Part shown: positions 32,728 to 42,027 of the stretch, one piece after another
Layout: every line of letters begins with the position of its first letter
Position numbering within the stretch: the stretch's first letter is position 1
Source of the DNA: SLHU01 sp009929975
GTDB taxonomy: Bacteria > Bacillota > Clostridia > Saccharofermentanales > UBA5734
Reading direction: 5' to 3'
Assembly: GCA_040776905.1 (NCBI GenBank)
Contig: JAXGZQ010000002.1
Span: 434,001 to 498,000 of the forward strand
DNA length: 64,000 nucleotides
Position numbers and translations under genes: made by a program
The notes under the pieces: generated by a model
Seen by the model: the letters and a program-made list of their open reading frames with translations, nothing else
What the model was told of the DNA's origin: nothing
Databases searched by the model: none

Positions 32728-33642
32728 TCAGGGCCACAGCCGCAGGGTTCCGGTCAGTTCGCGGATGGATGAAAGTCCTTCCCGCTTCAGCAGGTGTTCG
32801 AGCTCGTTGCGGATTCGCAGGCAGCAGGACGGAGTGATCATCGCACTGGTTCCGATCTCAACCGCGCTGGCTCCCGCGACCATGAATTCGAGCACATCGT
32901 CAGCGGTCGCGATACCGCCGACACCGATGATCGGCAGATCAACGGCCTGACGGACTTCCTGGACCATGCGCAGGGCGATCGGTTTGATCGCCGGCCCGGA
33001 GAGTCCTCCAGTATTATTATACAGAACAGGCCGCCGGCTGCGCCAGTCAATGGCCATTCCCAGAAGGGTATTGATCAACACGACCGCATCGGCACCGGCA
33101 TCCGAAGCTGCCTGGGCCATACGGCTGATACTGGTGACATTCGGTGTCAGCTTGGCCCAGATCGGATGCTTTGTCACAGCACGGACAGCCTGAACAACAA
33201 GCTTCAGCTGCTCCGGGTCGCTGCCGATCAGCATGCAGCCGGTCCGGACATTGGGACAGGACAGATTCAGCTCAATCGCGTCAATCGGGACGGCATTGAG
33301 CAGCCGGGCGCTCTCAACATAATCCTCCAGGCTGCTGCCGGCGACATTGACAATGACCCGGGTGCCGCTGGCGGCCATGAAGGGGTATTCATCCCTGATA
33401 AAGGCTTCAATGCCCGGATTCTGCAGGCCGACACTGTTCAGCATGCCTGAGGCTGTTTCCGCGACGCGGGGGGTGGGATTGCCGATCCGCGGAGTCCGTG
33501 TCACGCCTTTGCTGCTGATGCCGCCCCAGGCCGAAAGATCGTACATCGCCGCCAGTTCACGGCCAAAACCGGCCGTACCGGACGCCGCGATCAGCGGATT
33601 ATTCAATTGAACCGAACCGACATGAACGTTGAGGTCTACCAT
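32728..33642 (-). CDS. pyrD: Dihydroorotate dehydrogenase, type 1B catalytic subunit
   Basis: A 304-residue FMN enzyme oxidising dihydroorotate to orotate. The active-site Cys lies in ELNLSCPNV, and FMN/substrate segments IAASGTAGFG, WAKLTPNVT and GVGGIATADD are present. Pairing with PyrK makes it the NAD-dependent B type found in anaerobes and Gram-positives. ATG 33642 has GGAGGAT upstream and overlaps the pyrK stop by 7 bp. The frame extends upstream across pyrK, but those residues are shadow sequence. Confidence 0.95.
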   Translation of the reverse strand: MVDLNVHVGSVQLNNPLIAASGTAGFGRELAAMYDLSAWGGISSKGVTRTPRIGNPTPRVAETASGMLNSVGLQNPGIEAFIRDEYPFMAASGTRVIVNVAGSSLEDYVESARLLNAVPIDAIELNLSCPNVRTGCMLIGSDPEQLKLVVQAVRAVTKHPIWAKLTPNVTSISRMAQAASDAGADAVVLINTLLGMAIDWRSRRPVLYNNTGGLSGPAIKPIALRMVQEVRQAVDLPIIGVGGIATADDVLEFMVAGASAVEIGTSAMITPSCCLRIRNELEHLLKREGLSSIRELTGTLRLWP

Positions 33643-34439
33643 ATGACATCCTCCGCCGCGAATACGGGGCCTTCGCTGCAGCAGCGGCTCATCTGCTCCT
33701 GTCCGCGGCTGTCGCGCGTCTTGCAGGTGCAGACCAGGCAAACACCGATGCCACAGGCCATCCGCTCCTCCAGAGAAACCTGGCAGGCCAGGTTATAACG
33801 GCGGGCCAGTTCAGCGACCGACTGCATCATCACTTTCGGTCCGCAGGACATGATCACAGTCTCCGGTTCAGGTTCAAGATCCGTAAGCAGGTGCTCCAGG
33901 GCCCAGGCGGCATGACCGGCGATATCCATGTCACCGGCATCCGAGGCGAAAAGGACCTGGCAGCCGCAGCTGGCATATTCTTCCGTCAGGATGCTGTCTT
34001 GTTTCGAAGGGTAGCCGCAGACAGCAATCGCGTCGATTTTTTGCCGGCGGCAGGCCTGCTGGACAAAATAAAGCGGGAAAACACCGGTTCCTCCACCAAC
34101 GGTGATCACCCGCTTCCAGCCGCTGAGATCAAAACCGTGGCCCAGCGGACCCAGCAGAGAGAGTGTTTCGCCGATCTTGCGGCCGGCCAGCCACTCCGTT
34201 CCCTTGCCGACCATGCGGATGCCAAGATCAATCTGTCCACTGGCAGGGTCCGCGTCCATGATCCCGATCGGCCGGCGCAGCATATACGGTGTTTTTACAT
34301 TGACAAACTGGCCGGGCTGCGCCGTTTCGGCCAGCCGCGGCGCCAGCAGCGTCAGCTGGACCGCGTTGACATTGAGCGGGCGGATCCGGACGATGTCAGC
34401 CTCATGTTCAATGGCCAGCGAGGCAGATTCCTGATTCAT
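33636..34439 (-). CDS. pyrK: Dihydroorotate dehydrogenase electron-transfer subunit
   Basis: A 267-residue subunit that passes electrons from PyrD's FMN to NAD through FAD and a 2Fe-2S cluster. The FAD-binding motif is RRPIGIMD, the NAD-binding motif is GGGTGVFPLY, and the cluster Cys are in MACGIGVCLVCTC with a last Cys in SRCCSEGP. The ATG at 34439 has GGAG 8 nt upstream; the GTG at 34448 is in frame but has no room for a ribosome site. Confidence 0.95.
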   Translation of the reverse strand: MNQESASLAIEHEADIVRIRPLNVNAVQLTLLAPRLAETAQPGQFVNVKTPYMLRRPIGIMDADPASGQIDLGIRMVGKGTEWLAGRKIGETLSLLGPLGHGFDLSGWKRVITVGGGTGVFPLYFVQQACRRQKIDAIAVCGYPSKQDSILTEEYASCGCQVLFASDAGDMDIAGHAAWALEHLLTDLEPEPETVIMSCGPKVMMQSVAELARRYNLACQVSLEERMACGIGVCLVCTCKTRDSRGQEQMSRCCSEGPVFAAEDVIW

Positions 34440-34450
34440 GATCGTCACTC

Positions 34451-37400
34451 CTATTTCTTGAGCATGCTGTTATGCATGGGCATCTCGTTGAGCGGGAGCC
34501 GGTTATGGCGGGTTTCCCGGACAATCTCCGCGAAGACAGACATTTCATAGGGCTGCAGACGGTCAGGGCTCATACCCTGCTCCAGGCACTCAGTCACCGC
34601 GACCAGTGTATCCAGAGAAGTGATGGTCGCGATCCCCTGTTCGATTGCCCGGCGGCGCAGGCGGAATCCGTTGAATCCGCTGAAATGGCCATTCGGGCTT
34701 TCGGTGTTCACCAGCATCCTTACATGCCCCTGATTGATCATGTCGAGCACATCCGGTTTCCCCTCCTCGACTTTGCGGGCGATGCTGCAGGGAATTCCCA
34801 GTTTGTTCAGATAGTTGCTGGTTCCGCCGGTTCCGTACAGCTCATATCCCATCTCGAAAAGACGCAGTGCCAGCGGAGCCAGATCAGGCTTATCGCTATC
34901 CCTGACCGTGAGCAGAATACCACTGCCCCGCTCGGGGAAATGGAAACCGGAGGCCAGGATCGCTTTATACATCGCTTCGCTGTATGTGGTTGACAAGCCG
35001 AGCACTTCACCGGTACTTTTCATTTCCGGGCCGAGGCTCGTATCGACTTCATGCAGTTTCTCAAATGAGAAAACCGGTGCCTTGATCGCATAGACGGCCG
35101 GGTAGCGGGCATACAGGCCGGTGCCCCATTCCTGGTCGCGCAGGCTTTCACCCATCATGATCCGGGTTGCCAGCCGGACGATCGGAATACCGGTCACTTT
35201 GCTGATATACGGAACCGTTCGCGATGAGCGCGGATTAACTTCAATCACATACAGATCTTCATTATAGAGGATGAACTGAATATTGATCAGCCCGATGACT
35301 TTCATGGCTTTGGCCAGGCGCCGGGTATAATCGATGATCTGGTCGCGGATGCGGTCCGGGATATAAGCCGGAAAAATCGAGATGGAGTCGCCGGAATGGA
35401 CACCGGCCCGCTCCAGATGCTCCATGATGCCCGGAATCAGGATATCCTCTCCATCCGACACCGCGTCAACTTCCAGCTCAACACCCATCAGATATTTGTC
35501 GACCAGAATCGGGTGCTCCTGTTCAACCAGGTTGATAATCCGCATGTACTCAATCATTTCCTGATCACTGTACACAATCGCCATACCCTGTCCGCCGAGG
35601 ACATAGGAAGGACGGACCAGGACCGGATAGTTCAGTGAGGCCGCGGCCATCAGCGCTTCATCTGTGGTGAAGACCGTTGTCCCCTGCGGCCGCTTGATTC
35701 CGCATTGTTCCAGGATCGCGTCAAACCGCTCACGGTCTTCCGCGGCATCCACCATATCCGCCGATGTTCCGAGAATCGGCAGCCCCATGTCGCTGATCGC
35801 CTTGATCAGGCGGATCGCGGTCTGGCCGCCGAATTGGCAGATCGCGCCGATCGGCTGCTCATTTTCAATGATCGCGCGCACATCATCCGTGGTCAGAGGT
35901 TCAAAATACAAACGGTCTGAGGTGTCAAAATCGGTCGAGACGGTCTCCGGATTATTATTGGCGATGATGGCTTCATATCCCATATCCCGCAGCGCACGCA
36001 CCGAATGAACCGAACAATAATCAAATTCGATGCCCTGGCCGATCCGGATCGGTCCGGAACCGATGACCAGTACTTTTCTGCGCTCGCTCGGTATCGCTTC
36101 ATTTTCCCGGCCGAAGCTGGAATAGAAATAGGGGGTCACCGCCTCATACTCACCGGCACAGGTGTCGACCATCTTGTATTGATGACGCAGGCCGATCGCC
36201 AGCCGGCGCTGTCGGATCGCTTCCACAGGCAAACCTGAAAGCCTGCTCATCCAGGTATCGGTCAGACCGAAGTGGACGGCCCTAGCCAGCAGTTCATCCT
36301 GATCCAGCGACATCCGGCTGACCGCTTCCTCGGTAGCGACGAGCCCCTGGATTTTGCGTAAGAAAAAAAGATCAATCGCTGTTTTGTCATGCAGCTGGTC
36401 CAGATCAAATCCACGGCGCAGACCCTCAGCCAGCGCGAACAGGCGCAGATCATCCGGCCGGGTGATGCGTTTCCACAGCTGGTCGTCATCCAGCCCCTGC
36501 ATCAGCGGGACCTTCAGACCGAGAATGCCCAGTTCCAGCGAGCGGATCGCCTTCATCAGCGAGGCCTCCAGTGTCGGAGCGATCGCCATGACTTCGCCGG
36601 TCGCCTTCATCTGCGTTCCCAGCGTGCGTCGGGCATTGACGAATTTGTCAAATGGCCATTTCGGGATTTTGCTGACAACATAATCGACGGCCGGTTCATA
36701 ACAAGCATAGGTGGTGCCGGTCACTTCGTTGATGATCTCATCGAGGCTGTAGCCGACCGCAATCCGCGTCGCGACCTTGGCGATCGGATAACCGGTCGCT
36801 TTGGATGCCAGGGCGGATGAGCGGGAAAGGCGCGGATTGACTTCGATGACCGCGTATTCGTCTGTCAGCGGATGCTGGGCAAACTGGACATTGCAGCCGC
36901 CCGCGATTTCAAGTTCCTCAACAATCTTGAGCGCGGATGAGCGCAGCCGCTGATACTCGTCCCGGGTCAGGGTCTGGGCCGGAGCGACCACAATCGAATC
37001 ACCGGTGTGAATGCCGACCGGATCAATATTCTCCATGCTGCAGATCGTGACGGCATTCCCCAGCGCGTCCCGGACCGCTTCAAACTCAATTTCCTTCCAG
37101 CCGGCGATTGATCGCTCAATCAGCACCTGATGAACACGGCTGGCGGCCAGTCCGCTGGTCGCGATTTCATTGAGTTCGGCTTCATCATCAACGATGCCGC
37201 CGCCGGTTCCGCCCAGGGTGAATGCCGGACGGACGATCACAGGATAGCCGATCTGGCCGGCCAGGCGCCGGCATTCTTCCAGTGTCGACGCGGTTCCCGA
37301 CGGAATACAGGGCTCGGCGATCCTGGACATGGCGGCACGGAACTCCTCGCGGTCCTCACCCATGCGGATACCGGCAGCGGATGTCCCGAGCAGCGCGATC

Positions 37401-37735
37401 CCATGCTGATCAAGAAAGCCACTTTCCGAAAGTTCCATCGCGAAATTGAGGCCTGTCTGCCCTCCCAGTGTTGCGAGCAGTCCGTCAATCTTCTCGCTGA
37501 CGAGAAGCTTTTCAATGATATCCGTCTGCAGCGGTTCAAGGTAGATCTTATCCGCGACATCGCGATCGGTCATGATCGTTGCCGGATTACTGTTGATCAG
37601 AACAACTTCGTAGCCTTCCGCCTTCAGCGCGCGGCAGGCCTGCGTGCCCGCATAATCAAACTCAGCCGCCTGTCCGATGATGATCGGACCGGAGCCGATC
37701 ACCATGATTTTCTTTATATCCTGTCGTCTTGGCAT
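34451..37735 (-). CDS. carB: Carbamoyl-phosphate synthase large subunit
   Basis: A 1094-residue synthetase that makes carbamoyl phosphate from bicarbonate, two ATP and ammonia. It contains two homologous ATP-grasp halves (about residues 1-400 and 550-935), seen in the repeated VIGSGPIIIGQAAEFDYAG-type and VIGSGPIRIGQGIEFDYCS-type openings, a central oligomerisation domain and a C-terminal MGS-like allosteric domain (about 940-1070) where UMP or ornithine would act. All main motifs appear intact. ATG 37735 has GAGGAG 7 nt upstream. The partner CarA lacks its glutaminase residues, so CarB is likely to be fed by free ammonia. Confidence 0.96.
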   Translation of the reverse strand: MPRRQDIKKIMVIGSGPIIIGQAAEFDYAGTQACRALKAEGYEVVLINSNPATIMTDRDVADKIYLEPLQTDIIEKLLVSEKIDGLLATLGGQTGLNFAMELSESGFLDQHGIALLGTSAAGIRMGEDREEFRAAMSRIAEPCIPSGTASTLEECRRLAGQIGYPVIVRPAFTLGGTGGGIVDDEAELNEIATSGLAASRVHQVLIERSIAGWKEIEFEAVRDALGNAVTICSMENIDPVGIHTGDSIVVAPAQTLTRDEYQRLRSSALKIVEELEIAGGCNVQFAQHPLTDEYAVIEVNPRLSRSSALASKATGYPIAKVATRIAVGYSLDEIINEVTGTTYACYEPAVDYVVSKIPKWPFDKFVNARRTLGTQMKATGEVMAIAPTLEASLMKAIRSLELGILGLKVPLMQGLDDDQLWKRITRPDDLRLFALAEGLRRGFDLDQLHDKTAIDLFFLRKIQGLVATEEAVSRMSLDQDELLARAVHFGLTDTWMSRLSGLPVEAIRQRRLAIGLRHQYKMVDTCAGEYEAVTPYFYSSFGRENEAIPSERRKVLVIGSGPIRIGQGIEFDYCSVHSVRALRDMGYEAIIANNNPETVSTDFDTSDRLYFEPLTTDDVRAIIENEQPIGAICQFGGQTAIRLIKAISDMGLPILGTSADMVDAAEDRERFDAILEQCGIKRPQGTTVFTTDEALMAAASLNYPVLVRPSYVLGGQGMAIVYSDQEMIEYMRIINLVEQEHPILVDKYLMGVELEVDAVSDGEDILIPGIMEHLERAGVHSGDSISIFPAYIPDRIRDQIIDYTRRLAKAMKVIGLINIQFILYNEDLYVIEVNPRSSRTVPYISKVTGIPIVRLATRIMMGESLRDQEWGTGLYARYPAVYAIKAPVFSFEKLHEVDTSLGPEMKSTGEVLGLSTTYSEAMYKAILASGFHFPERGSGILLTVRDSDKPDLAPLALRLFEMGYELYGTGGTSNYLNKLGIPCSIARKVEEGKPDVLDMINQGHVRMLVNTESPNGHFSGFNGFRLRRRAIEQGIATITSLDTLVAVTECLEQGMSPDRLQPYEMSVFAEIVRETRHNRLPLNEMPMHNSMLKK

Positions 37736-37756
37736 CGGATATCTCCTCTCAGATAG

Positions 37757-38821
37757 TCAGTGCAGGTCTTTCAGCCACAGATCCCATAGAGGGCCGGTCT
37801 GGTGTGATCCCGATCCGCTGTCCGGCATGAACTGGACACAGCGAAAAGCCGGAGTCTGAAGGCCTTCAACGGTCTGGTCATTGATGTTGATATGCGTCGG
37901 CTCACCCCGGCGATCCGCTGAAGGCGATGCCAGCACACTGAGATGGTGGTGCTGGGTTGTCATATAGGTCCGGCCGCCGGCCAGATCAAGCACCGGATAA
38001 TTGACACCATGATGGCCGGGCGACATCTCAGCGATGACCCAGCCGAGATAGTCCGCGATCAAAAGGTGTCCGGCGCCGATTCCCCAGACGGGAATTTTAC
38101 CGCTGAGCTGATCGAGCAGTGGACGGAACCGTTCGCGCTGCGCGTATACGGCGTCTTCCGGTCCGGATGACAACAGCAGCGCGTCAGGTTTCTCTGCGAT
38201 GATCACGGCGCTGCCGCTGGTTTCCGGCCACAGGCTGAGCCGGCAGCCGCGCCGGCTCAGCGCGTCAAGCGTTGATTCGGCAACCCCCAGGTCGAGCACT
38301 GCAATGTGATATTGGGCTGGACCCCGGTCAGGCAATTCCTTCTTTTGTTTAACTGACGGAATGACAGCGGCCGGTTTCCATTGTTGAGCCATCGTGGCCA
38401 GACCGGCGATATCCGCATCGGTCTCAGTGGTCAGTACGGCCCGGAGCGCGCCCTGGCGGCGCAGTTTCAGCATGACCGCCCGGGTGTCGACACCGCCGAC
38501 CGCCACGATATTCTGCTGCCGCAGCCATTGAGCCAGTGTGATCTCGCTGCGCCAGTGATCCGCTTGATCAATCGTTTCCCGGATCAGCAAACCAGCCGCC
38601 GCCGGACGCACATTGAGTTTATCCTGGAGAACACCGACCTGGCCGATCAATGGATAGGTCATGCAGACAACCTGATCCTGAAAGGCCGGGTCGCAGATGG
38701 CATCTGCATAATCGGTCAGTCCGTTGTAATGGATCAGACCGCCGATGGCTGTTCCCTCAGCACCGACTGAAACGCCTTCGATCATGGTTCCGTCTGAGAA
38801 AATGATCAGACCTTTTTTCAT
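37757..38821 (-). CDS. carA: Carbamoyl-phosphate synthase small subunit, glutaminase triad lost
   Basis: A 354-residue CarA. The N-terminal CPSase domain is well conserved (MTYPLIGQVGV, AVGGVDTRAV). The C-terminal class I amidotransferase domain is degenerate: the nucleophile elbow, normally GICLGHQ, reads GIGAGHL with Gly249 in place of the catalytic Cys; the normal HPE reads MPD, so His becomes Met332 and Glu becomes Asp334. It therefore should not hydrolyse glutamine and probably serves a structural or ammonia-gating role, comparable in principle to animal CPS I. It starts after an AT-rich 72-bp gap with its own candidate promoter. The carA-carB pair is otherwise normally placed. Confidence 0.92.
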   Translation of the reverse strand: MKKGLIIFSDGTMIEGVSVGAEGTAIGGLIHYNGLTDYADAICDPAFQDQVVCMTYPLIGQVGVLQDKLNVRPAAAGLLIRETIDQADHWRSEITLAQWLRQQNIVAVGGVDTRAVMLKLRRQGALRAVLTTETDADIAGLATMAQQWKPAAVIPSVKQKKELPDRGPAQYHIAVLDLGVAESTLDALSRRGCRLSLWPETSGSAVIIAEKPDALLLSSGPEDAVYAQRERFRPLLDQLSGKIPVWGIGAGHLLIADYLGWVIAEMSPGHHGVNYPVLDLAGGRTYMTTQHHHLSVLASPSADRRGEPTHININDQTVEGLQTPAFRCVQFMPDSGSGSHQTGPLWDLWLKDLH

Positions 38822-38892
38822 TGATATCTCCCCTCATGATCACTGATACGTATATTTATACATTTCTTCTTATATTTATTCATTATTTCGCT

Positions 38893-38922
38893 ATTATAGC
38901 GTGTGACCCCCCCGCTTGGCAA
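38893..38922 (-). promoter_or_regulatory. Internal promoter for carA-carB-pyrKDE
   Basis: Minus strand: TTGCCA (38922-38917), 18-bp spacer containing seven G in a row, TATAAT (38898-38893). The -10 overlaps the pyrF stop codon. The gap to carA is AT-rich with no terminator, so this would be a secondary promoter within the pyr block. Confidence 0.5.
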
Positions 38923-39844
38923 GCGCTCTTGTCAGCGCGTCACGCATCGCGATCGCTTCCCGCCGCGCGGCCAGGTCAAACTGCTCATGCGGCATGTCAT
39001 GACGCTGCCAGGCACACATCAGGCTGCGTGAAGCATTGACAATGGCGCCAAGACCATCCGGCTGGAAATTCGGCATGGTATCGTCCGCGCTTCCCCCCTG
39101 CGCACCGTATCCGGGAACCAGGATCCAGGCCCGGGGCATTCTCCCGCGCAGTTCAGCCGCCTGCCGCGGCCAGGTGGCTCCGACCACCGCGCCAATCGCT
39201 GAATATCCGTCCGGGCCCGTCAACGCTTCTCCCCAGCGGCTGACCTGGTCAGCCATCGCCTGGTAAACCGTCCGGCCGTCCTCAAGACGCAGATCCTGCA
39301 GCTCACCGGCTGACGGATTGGATGTGCGGACCAGAACAAACAGACCTTTGCCTTTTTCGGCACAGACCTGTGAGAAAGGCGTGACCCCGTCGCTGCCGAG
39401 ATAGGCATTCACAGTCAGCGCGTCTGCCGCGAAAACCGCCTTCGTCAGGTGGCCGGACCAGGTCGTCTCGCCCAGCCAGGCTCTGGCATAGGCTTCAGCT
39501 GTGCTGCCGATATCATTACGTTTCCCGTCCGCGATGACCAAAAGACCCTTCTCCCGGGCATACTCAATGGTCCTGCGCAGCGCGTCAATGCCCGGCAGGC
39601 CATATTGCTCATAGTAGGCCAGCTGCGGTTTGACCGCGGGAATCAGATCACTGACCTGGTCGATCAGGCGGCGGTTGAACTCAAAGATCGCCAGGCCGGC
39701 AGCCAGTTGAGGATCATCAGTCTGCTCCAGAAACCATCTGAGCAGATCATCCGGCAGATAGCTGAGCATCGGATCGAGTCCCATCACCGTCGGATTGCCG
39801 GTTCGCCGGATCGCGTCAGTCAGACGTTCACTGAATGTTTTCAT
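38894..39844 (-). CDS. pyrF: Orotidine 5'-phosphate decarboxylase, long type
   Basis: A 316-residue enzyme converting OMP to UMP. It belongs to the longer subtype also found in mycobacteria and Clostridia. Catalytic Asp/Lys residues lie in VIADGKRNDIGST, and the start of the barrel is VMGLDPML. The ATG at 39844 has GGGAGA 7 nt upstream and overlaps the end of pyrC by 17 bp; the upstream in-frame extension to 39862 has no signal. Confidence 0.94.
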   Translation of the reverse strand: MKTFSERLTDAIRRTGNPTVMGLDPMLSYLPDDLLRWFLEQTDDPQLAAGLAIFEFNRRLIDQVSDLIPAVKPQLAYYEQYGLPGIDALRRTIEYAREKGLLVIADGKRNDIGSTAEAYARAWLGETTWSGHLTKAVFAADALTVNAYLGSDGVTPFSQVCAEKGKGLFVLVRTSNPSAGELQDLRLEDGRTVYQAMADQVSRWGEALTGPDGYSAIGAVVGATWPRQAAELRGRMPRAWILVPGYGAQGGSADDTMPNFQPDGLGAIVNASRSLMCAWQRHDMPHEQFDLAARREAIAMRDALTRALAKRGGHTL

Positions 39845-41099
39845 AGACGATTCTCCCTTCAAGCATGGTCAGCATCACCTGTCCATACAGCTGCCAGCCC
39901 TCATAAGGTGTATTGCGTGCCTTGGAGGCCATGGAATCCGCACGAAACGTCCACGGGGTCTTTGTATCGACCAGGATGAGATCCGCGGGACTGCCCGGTT
40001 CAAATCCGCGAAATGGGCGGTTGAACAGGCGGGCCGGTGCGATCGTCATGGTGCGCAGCCAACTGACCAGATCCATCCGGCCGCTTCTGACGAGCGTGGT
40101 GTAGCCCAGCGGCAGAGCCGTCTCGAAGCCGACAATGCCATTGCTGGCCAGGGCGAACTCAAGCTGTTTCTCATCCATATGATGCGGAGCGTGGTCAGTC
40201 GCGATGATTCCGATCGTTCCATCAGCGAGCGCGTCGATCACAGCGGCCAGATCATCAGCGGTCCGCAGCGGCGGATTCATTTTCGCCATGGTATTGTAGC
40301 CGAGACAGGCTTCCTCGGTCAGGGTGAAATAATGTGGACAGGTTTCCGCTGTGACACGGACTCCCCGTTCCTGAGCCTGGCGGATCAGCGTGATGGACGC
40401 ACGACAGCTGATATGGGCCAGATGGACCGGGATTTTCAGGTATTCTGCCAGCAGGCATTCGCGCGCGACCATGTGCGCTTCAGCCACATCCGGAATGCCC
40501 GGCAGTCCGAGCCGGGCTGAAATCACCCCATCGTTCATCTGACCGCCCGAAGCCAGGCTCATGTCTTCACAGTGCGAGATGACCGGAAGACCGAACTGGT
40601 GGGCATAGATCATCGCTTTGCGCATCATGTCAGCCTGTTCAACCGGATGGCCGTCATCAGAGACCGCGACAATGCCGGCCTCTGCCATCAGTCCGATCTC
40701 AGCCAGTTCCTGACCCTGCTGTCCCCGGCTGACCGCACCGATCGGCAGAACCCGTGCGGACCCTGCTGACGCGGCCCGTTCCAGAATTGAGCGGACAATG
40801 CTGGCGTTATCACAGACCGGCTGAGTGTTCGGCATACAGGCAACCGTCGTAAAACCGCCGCGGGCTGCGCTTCTTGTGCCGCTGGCGATATCTTCCTTAT
40901 ACTCCTGACCCGGTTCACGCAGATGACAATGGGCATCAGTCAGGCCGGGCCAGATATCGCGTCCGGCCGCGTCAATGACGGTTTCCGCCGGTCCGCTGAG
41001 CCGGGATACAAACTGACCATCTTCGATCAGCAGCGGCTCCGTTGACTGCCGGCCGCTGACCGGATCACAGACAAGCCCGTTGACGATTGAGAGTCTCAT
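39828..41099 (-). CDS. pyrC: Dihydroorotase, class I
   Basis: A 423-residue amidohydrolase cyclising carbamoyl aspartate to dihydroorotate. The zinc HxH is DAHCHLREPG (about residue 58). Other ligands are in GLPVISHCEDM and VHLAHISC, and the late Asp is in ATDHAPHH. ATG 41099 overlaps the pyrB stop (ATGA). The type matches the Bacillus enzyme and is apparently intact. Confidence 0.95.
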   Translation of the reverse strand: MRLSIVNGLVCDPVSGRQSTEPLLIEDGQFVSRLSGPAETVIDAAGRDIWPGLTDAHCHLREPGQEYKEDIASGTRSAARGGFTTVACMPNTQPVCDNASIVRSILERAASAGSARVLPIGAVSRGQQGQELAEIGLMAEAGIVAVSDDGHPVEQADMMRKAMIYAHQFGLPVISHCEDMSLASGGQMNDGVISARLGLPGIPDVAEAHMVARECLLAEYLKIPVHLAHISCRASITLIRQAQERGVRVTAETCPHYFTLTEEACLGYNTMAKMNPPLRTADDLAAVIDALADGTIGIIATDHAPHHMDEKQLEFALASNGIVGFETALPLGYTTLVRSGRMDLVSWLRTMTIAPARLFNRPFRGFEPGSPADLILVDTKTPWTFRADSMASKARNTPYEGWQLYGQVMLTMLEGRIVYENIQ

Positions 41100-42025
41100 A
41101 TCGGATTCCTCCTTGAGATCAGAAGATACATGATGGCCATACGCACCGCGATTCCGTTCGTGACCTGCTCCTGGATGACGGACCGGGGACTGTCATAGAT
41201 GACACTGGGCATTTCAACCCCGTGGTTGCAGGGTCCGGGATGCATGATCAGAGCCTCCGGGCTGGCCAGGTCCAGCAAGGTTTGATCGACCGCGAAAAAC
41301 CGGGCGTATTCACTGACGGAAGGGATCAGTCCATGACGCATCCGCTCCAGCTGCAGCCGCAGCCCCATGACGACATCTGCCTGGTCGACGGCCTCGCGCA
41401 GGTCGCGGCACCGGTGGATGCCATCCGTCAGCTCACCGTGCGGCATCAGCGTCTCAGGACCGGCCAGCCGGACATCAGCGCCCGATTTCTGCAGGGCCCA
41501 GAGATTGCTGCGTGCCACCCGGCTGTGCAGGATGTCACCGATGATCGCGACTTTTAGTCCCTTGAGGCGTCCCTTCTTCTCCCGCATGGTGAACAGGTCA
41601 AGCAGCGCCTGTGTGGGATGTTCATTCATGCCGTCCCCGGCATTGATGACCGAACAGCGCACATAGGGCGCGATCAGGTGTGGCGCGCCGGATTGCGGGT
41701 GGCGGATGATCAGCACATCCGTCGCCATCTGATCAACGGTTCTGGCTGTGTCGATCAGCGATTCACCTTTGTTGACACTGCTGCCGGCCGCTGAAACATT
41801 GGCGGAGGCCGCCCCCATGTATTTCGCGGCCATCTCAAATGAAAGCCGGGTCCGCGTGCTGTTTTCATAGAACAGATTGATCACTGATTTACCCTGCAAA
41901 TGCGCGGTCTTTTTGCTGTTGGCTTTCAAAACCAGTTTCATGGTCGCCGCGGTATCAAGAATCAGGGTGATCTCTTCCGCGGAGAGCATCTGGATTCCGA
42001 GAAGGTCTTTATGCTGCAGCTGCAT
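41096..42025 (-). CDS. pyrB: Aspartate carbamoyltransferase, with Arg-to-His change
   Basis: A 309-residue enzyme condensing carbamoyl phosphate with aspartate. The carbamoyl-phosphate motif STRTR and the HPTQ motif are intact, as are GDILHSRVARSN and LQLER. The aspartate-binding segment, normally HPGPVNRGVE or close to it, reads HPGPCNHGVE, so the Arg equivalent to E. coli Arg229 is His268. No regulatory subunit gene (pyrI) is present, as in Bacillus. The ATG at 42025 has GGGGAGG 7 nt upstream and overlaps the pyrR stop region. Confidence 0.94.
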   Translation of the reverse strand: MQLQHKDLLGIQMLSAEEITLILDTAATMKLVLKANSKKTAHLQGKSVINLFYENSTRTRLSFEMAAKYMGAASANVSAAGSSVNKGESLIDTARTVDQMATDVLIIRHPQSGAPHLIAPYVRCSVINAGDGMNEHPTQALLDLFTMREKKGRLKGLKVAIIGDILHSRVARSNLWALQKSGADVRLAGPETLMPHGELTDGIHRCRDLREAVDQADVVMGLRLQLERMRHGLIPSVSEYARFFAVDQTLLDLASPEALIMHPGPCNHGVEMPSVIYDSPRSVIQEQVTNGIAVRMAIMYLLISRRNPI

Positions 42026-42027
42026 GA

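Noticed and set aside
37130..37756. Plus-strand ORF opposite carB
   Set aside because: Shadow frame of carB with no start signal or homology.
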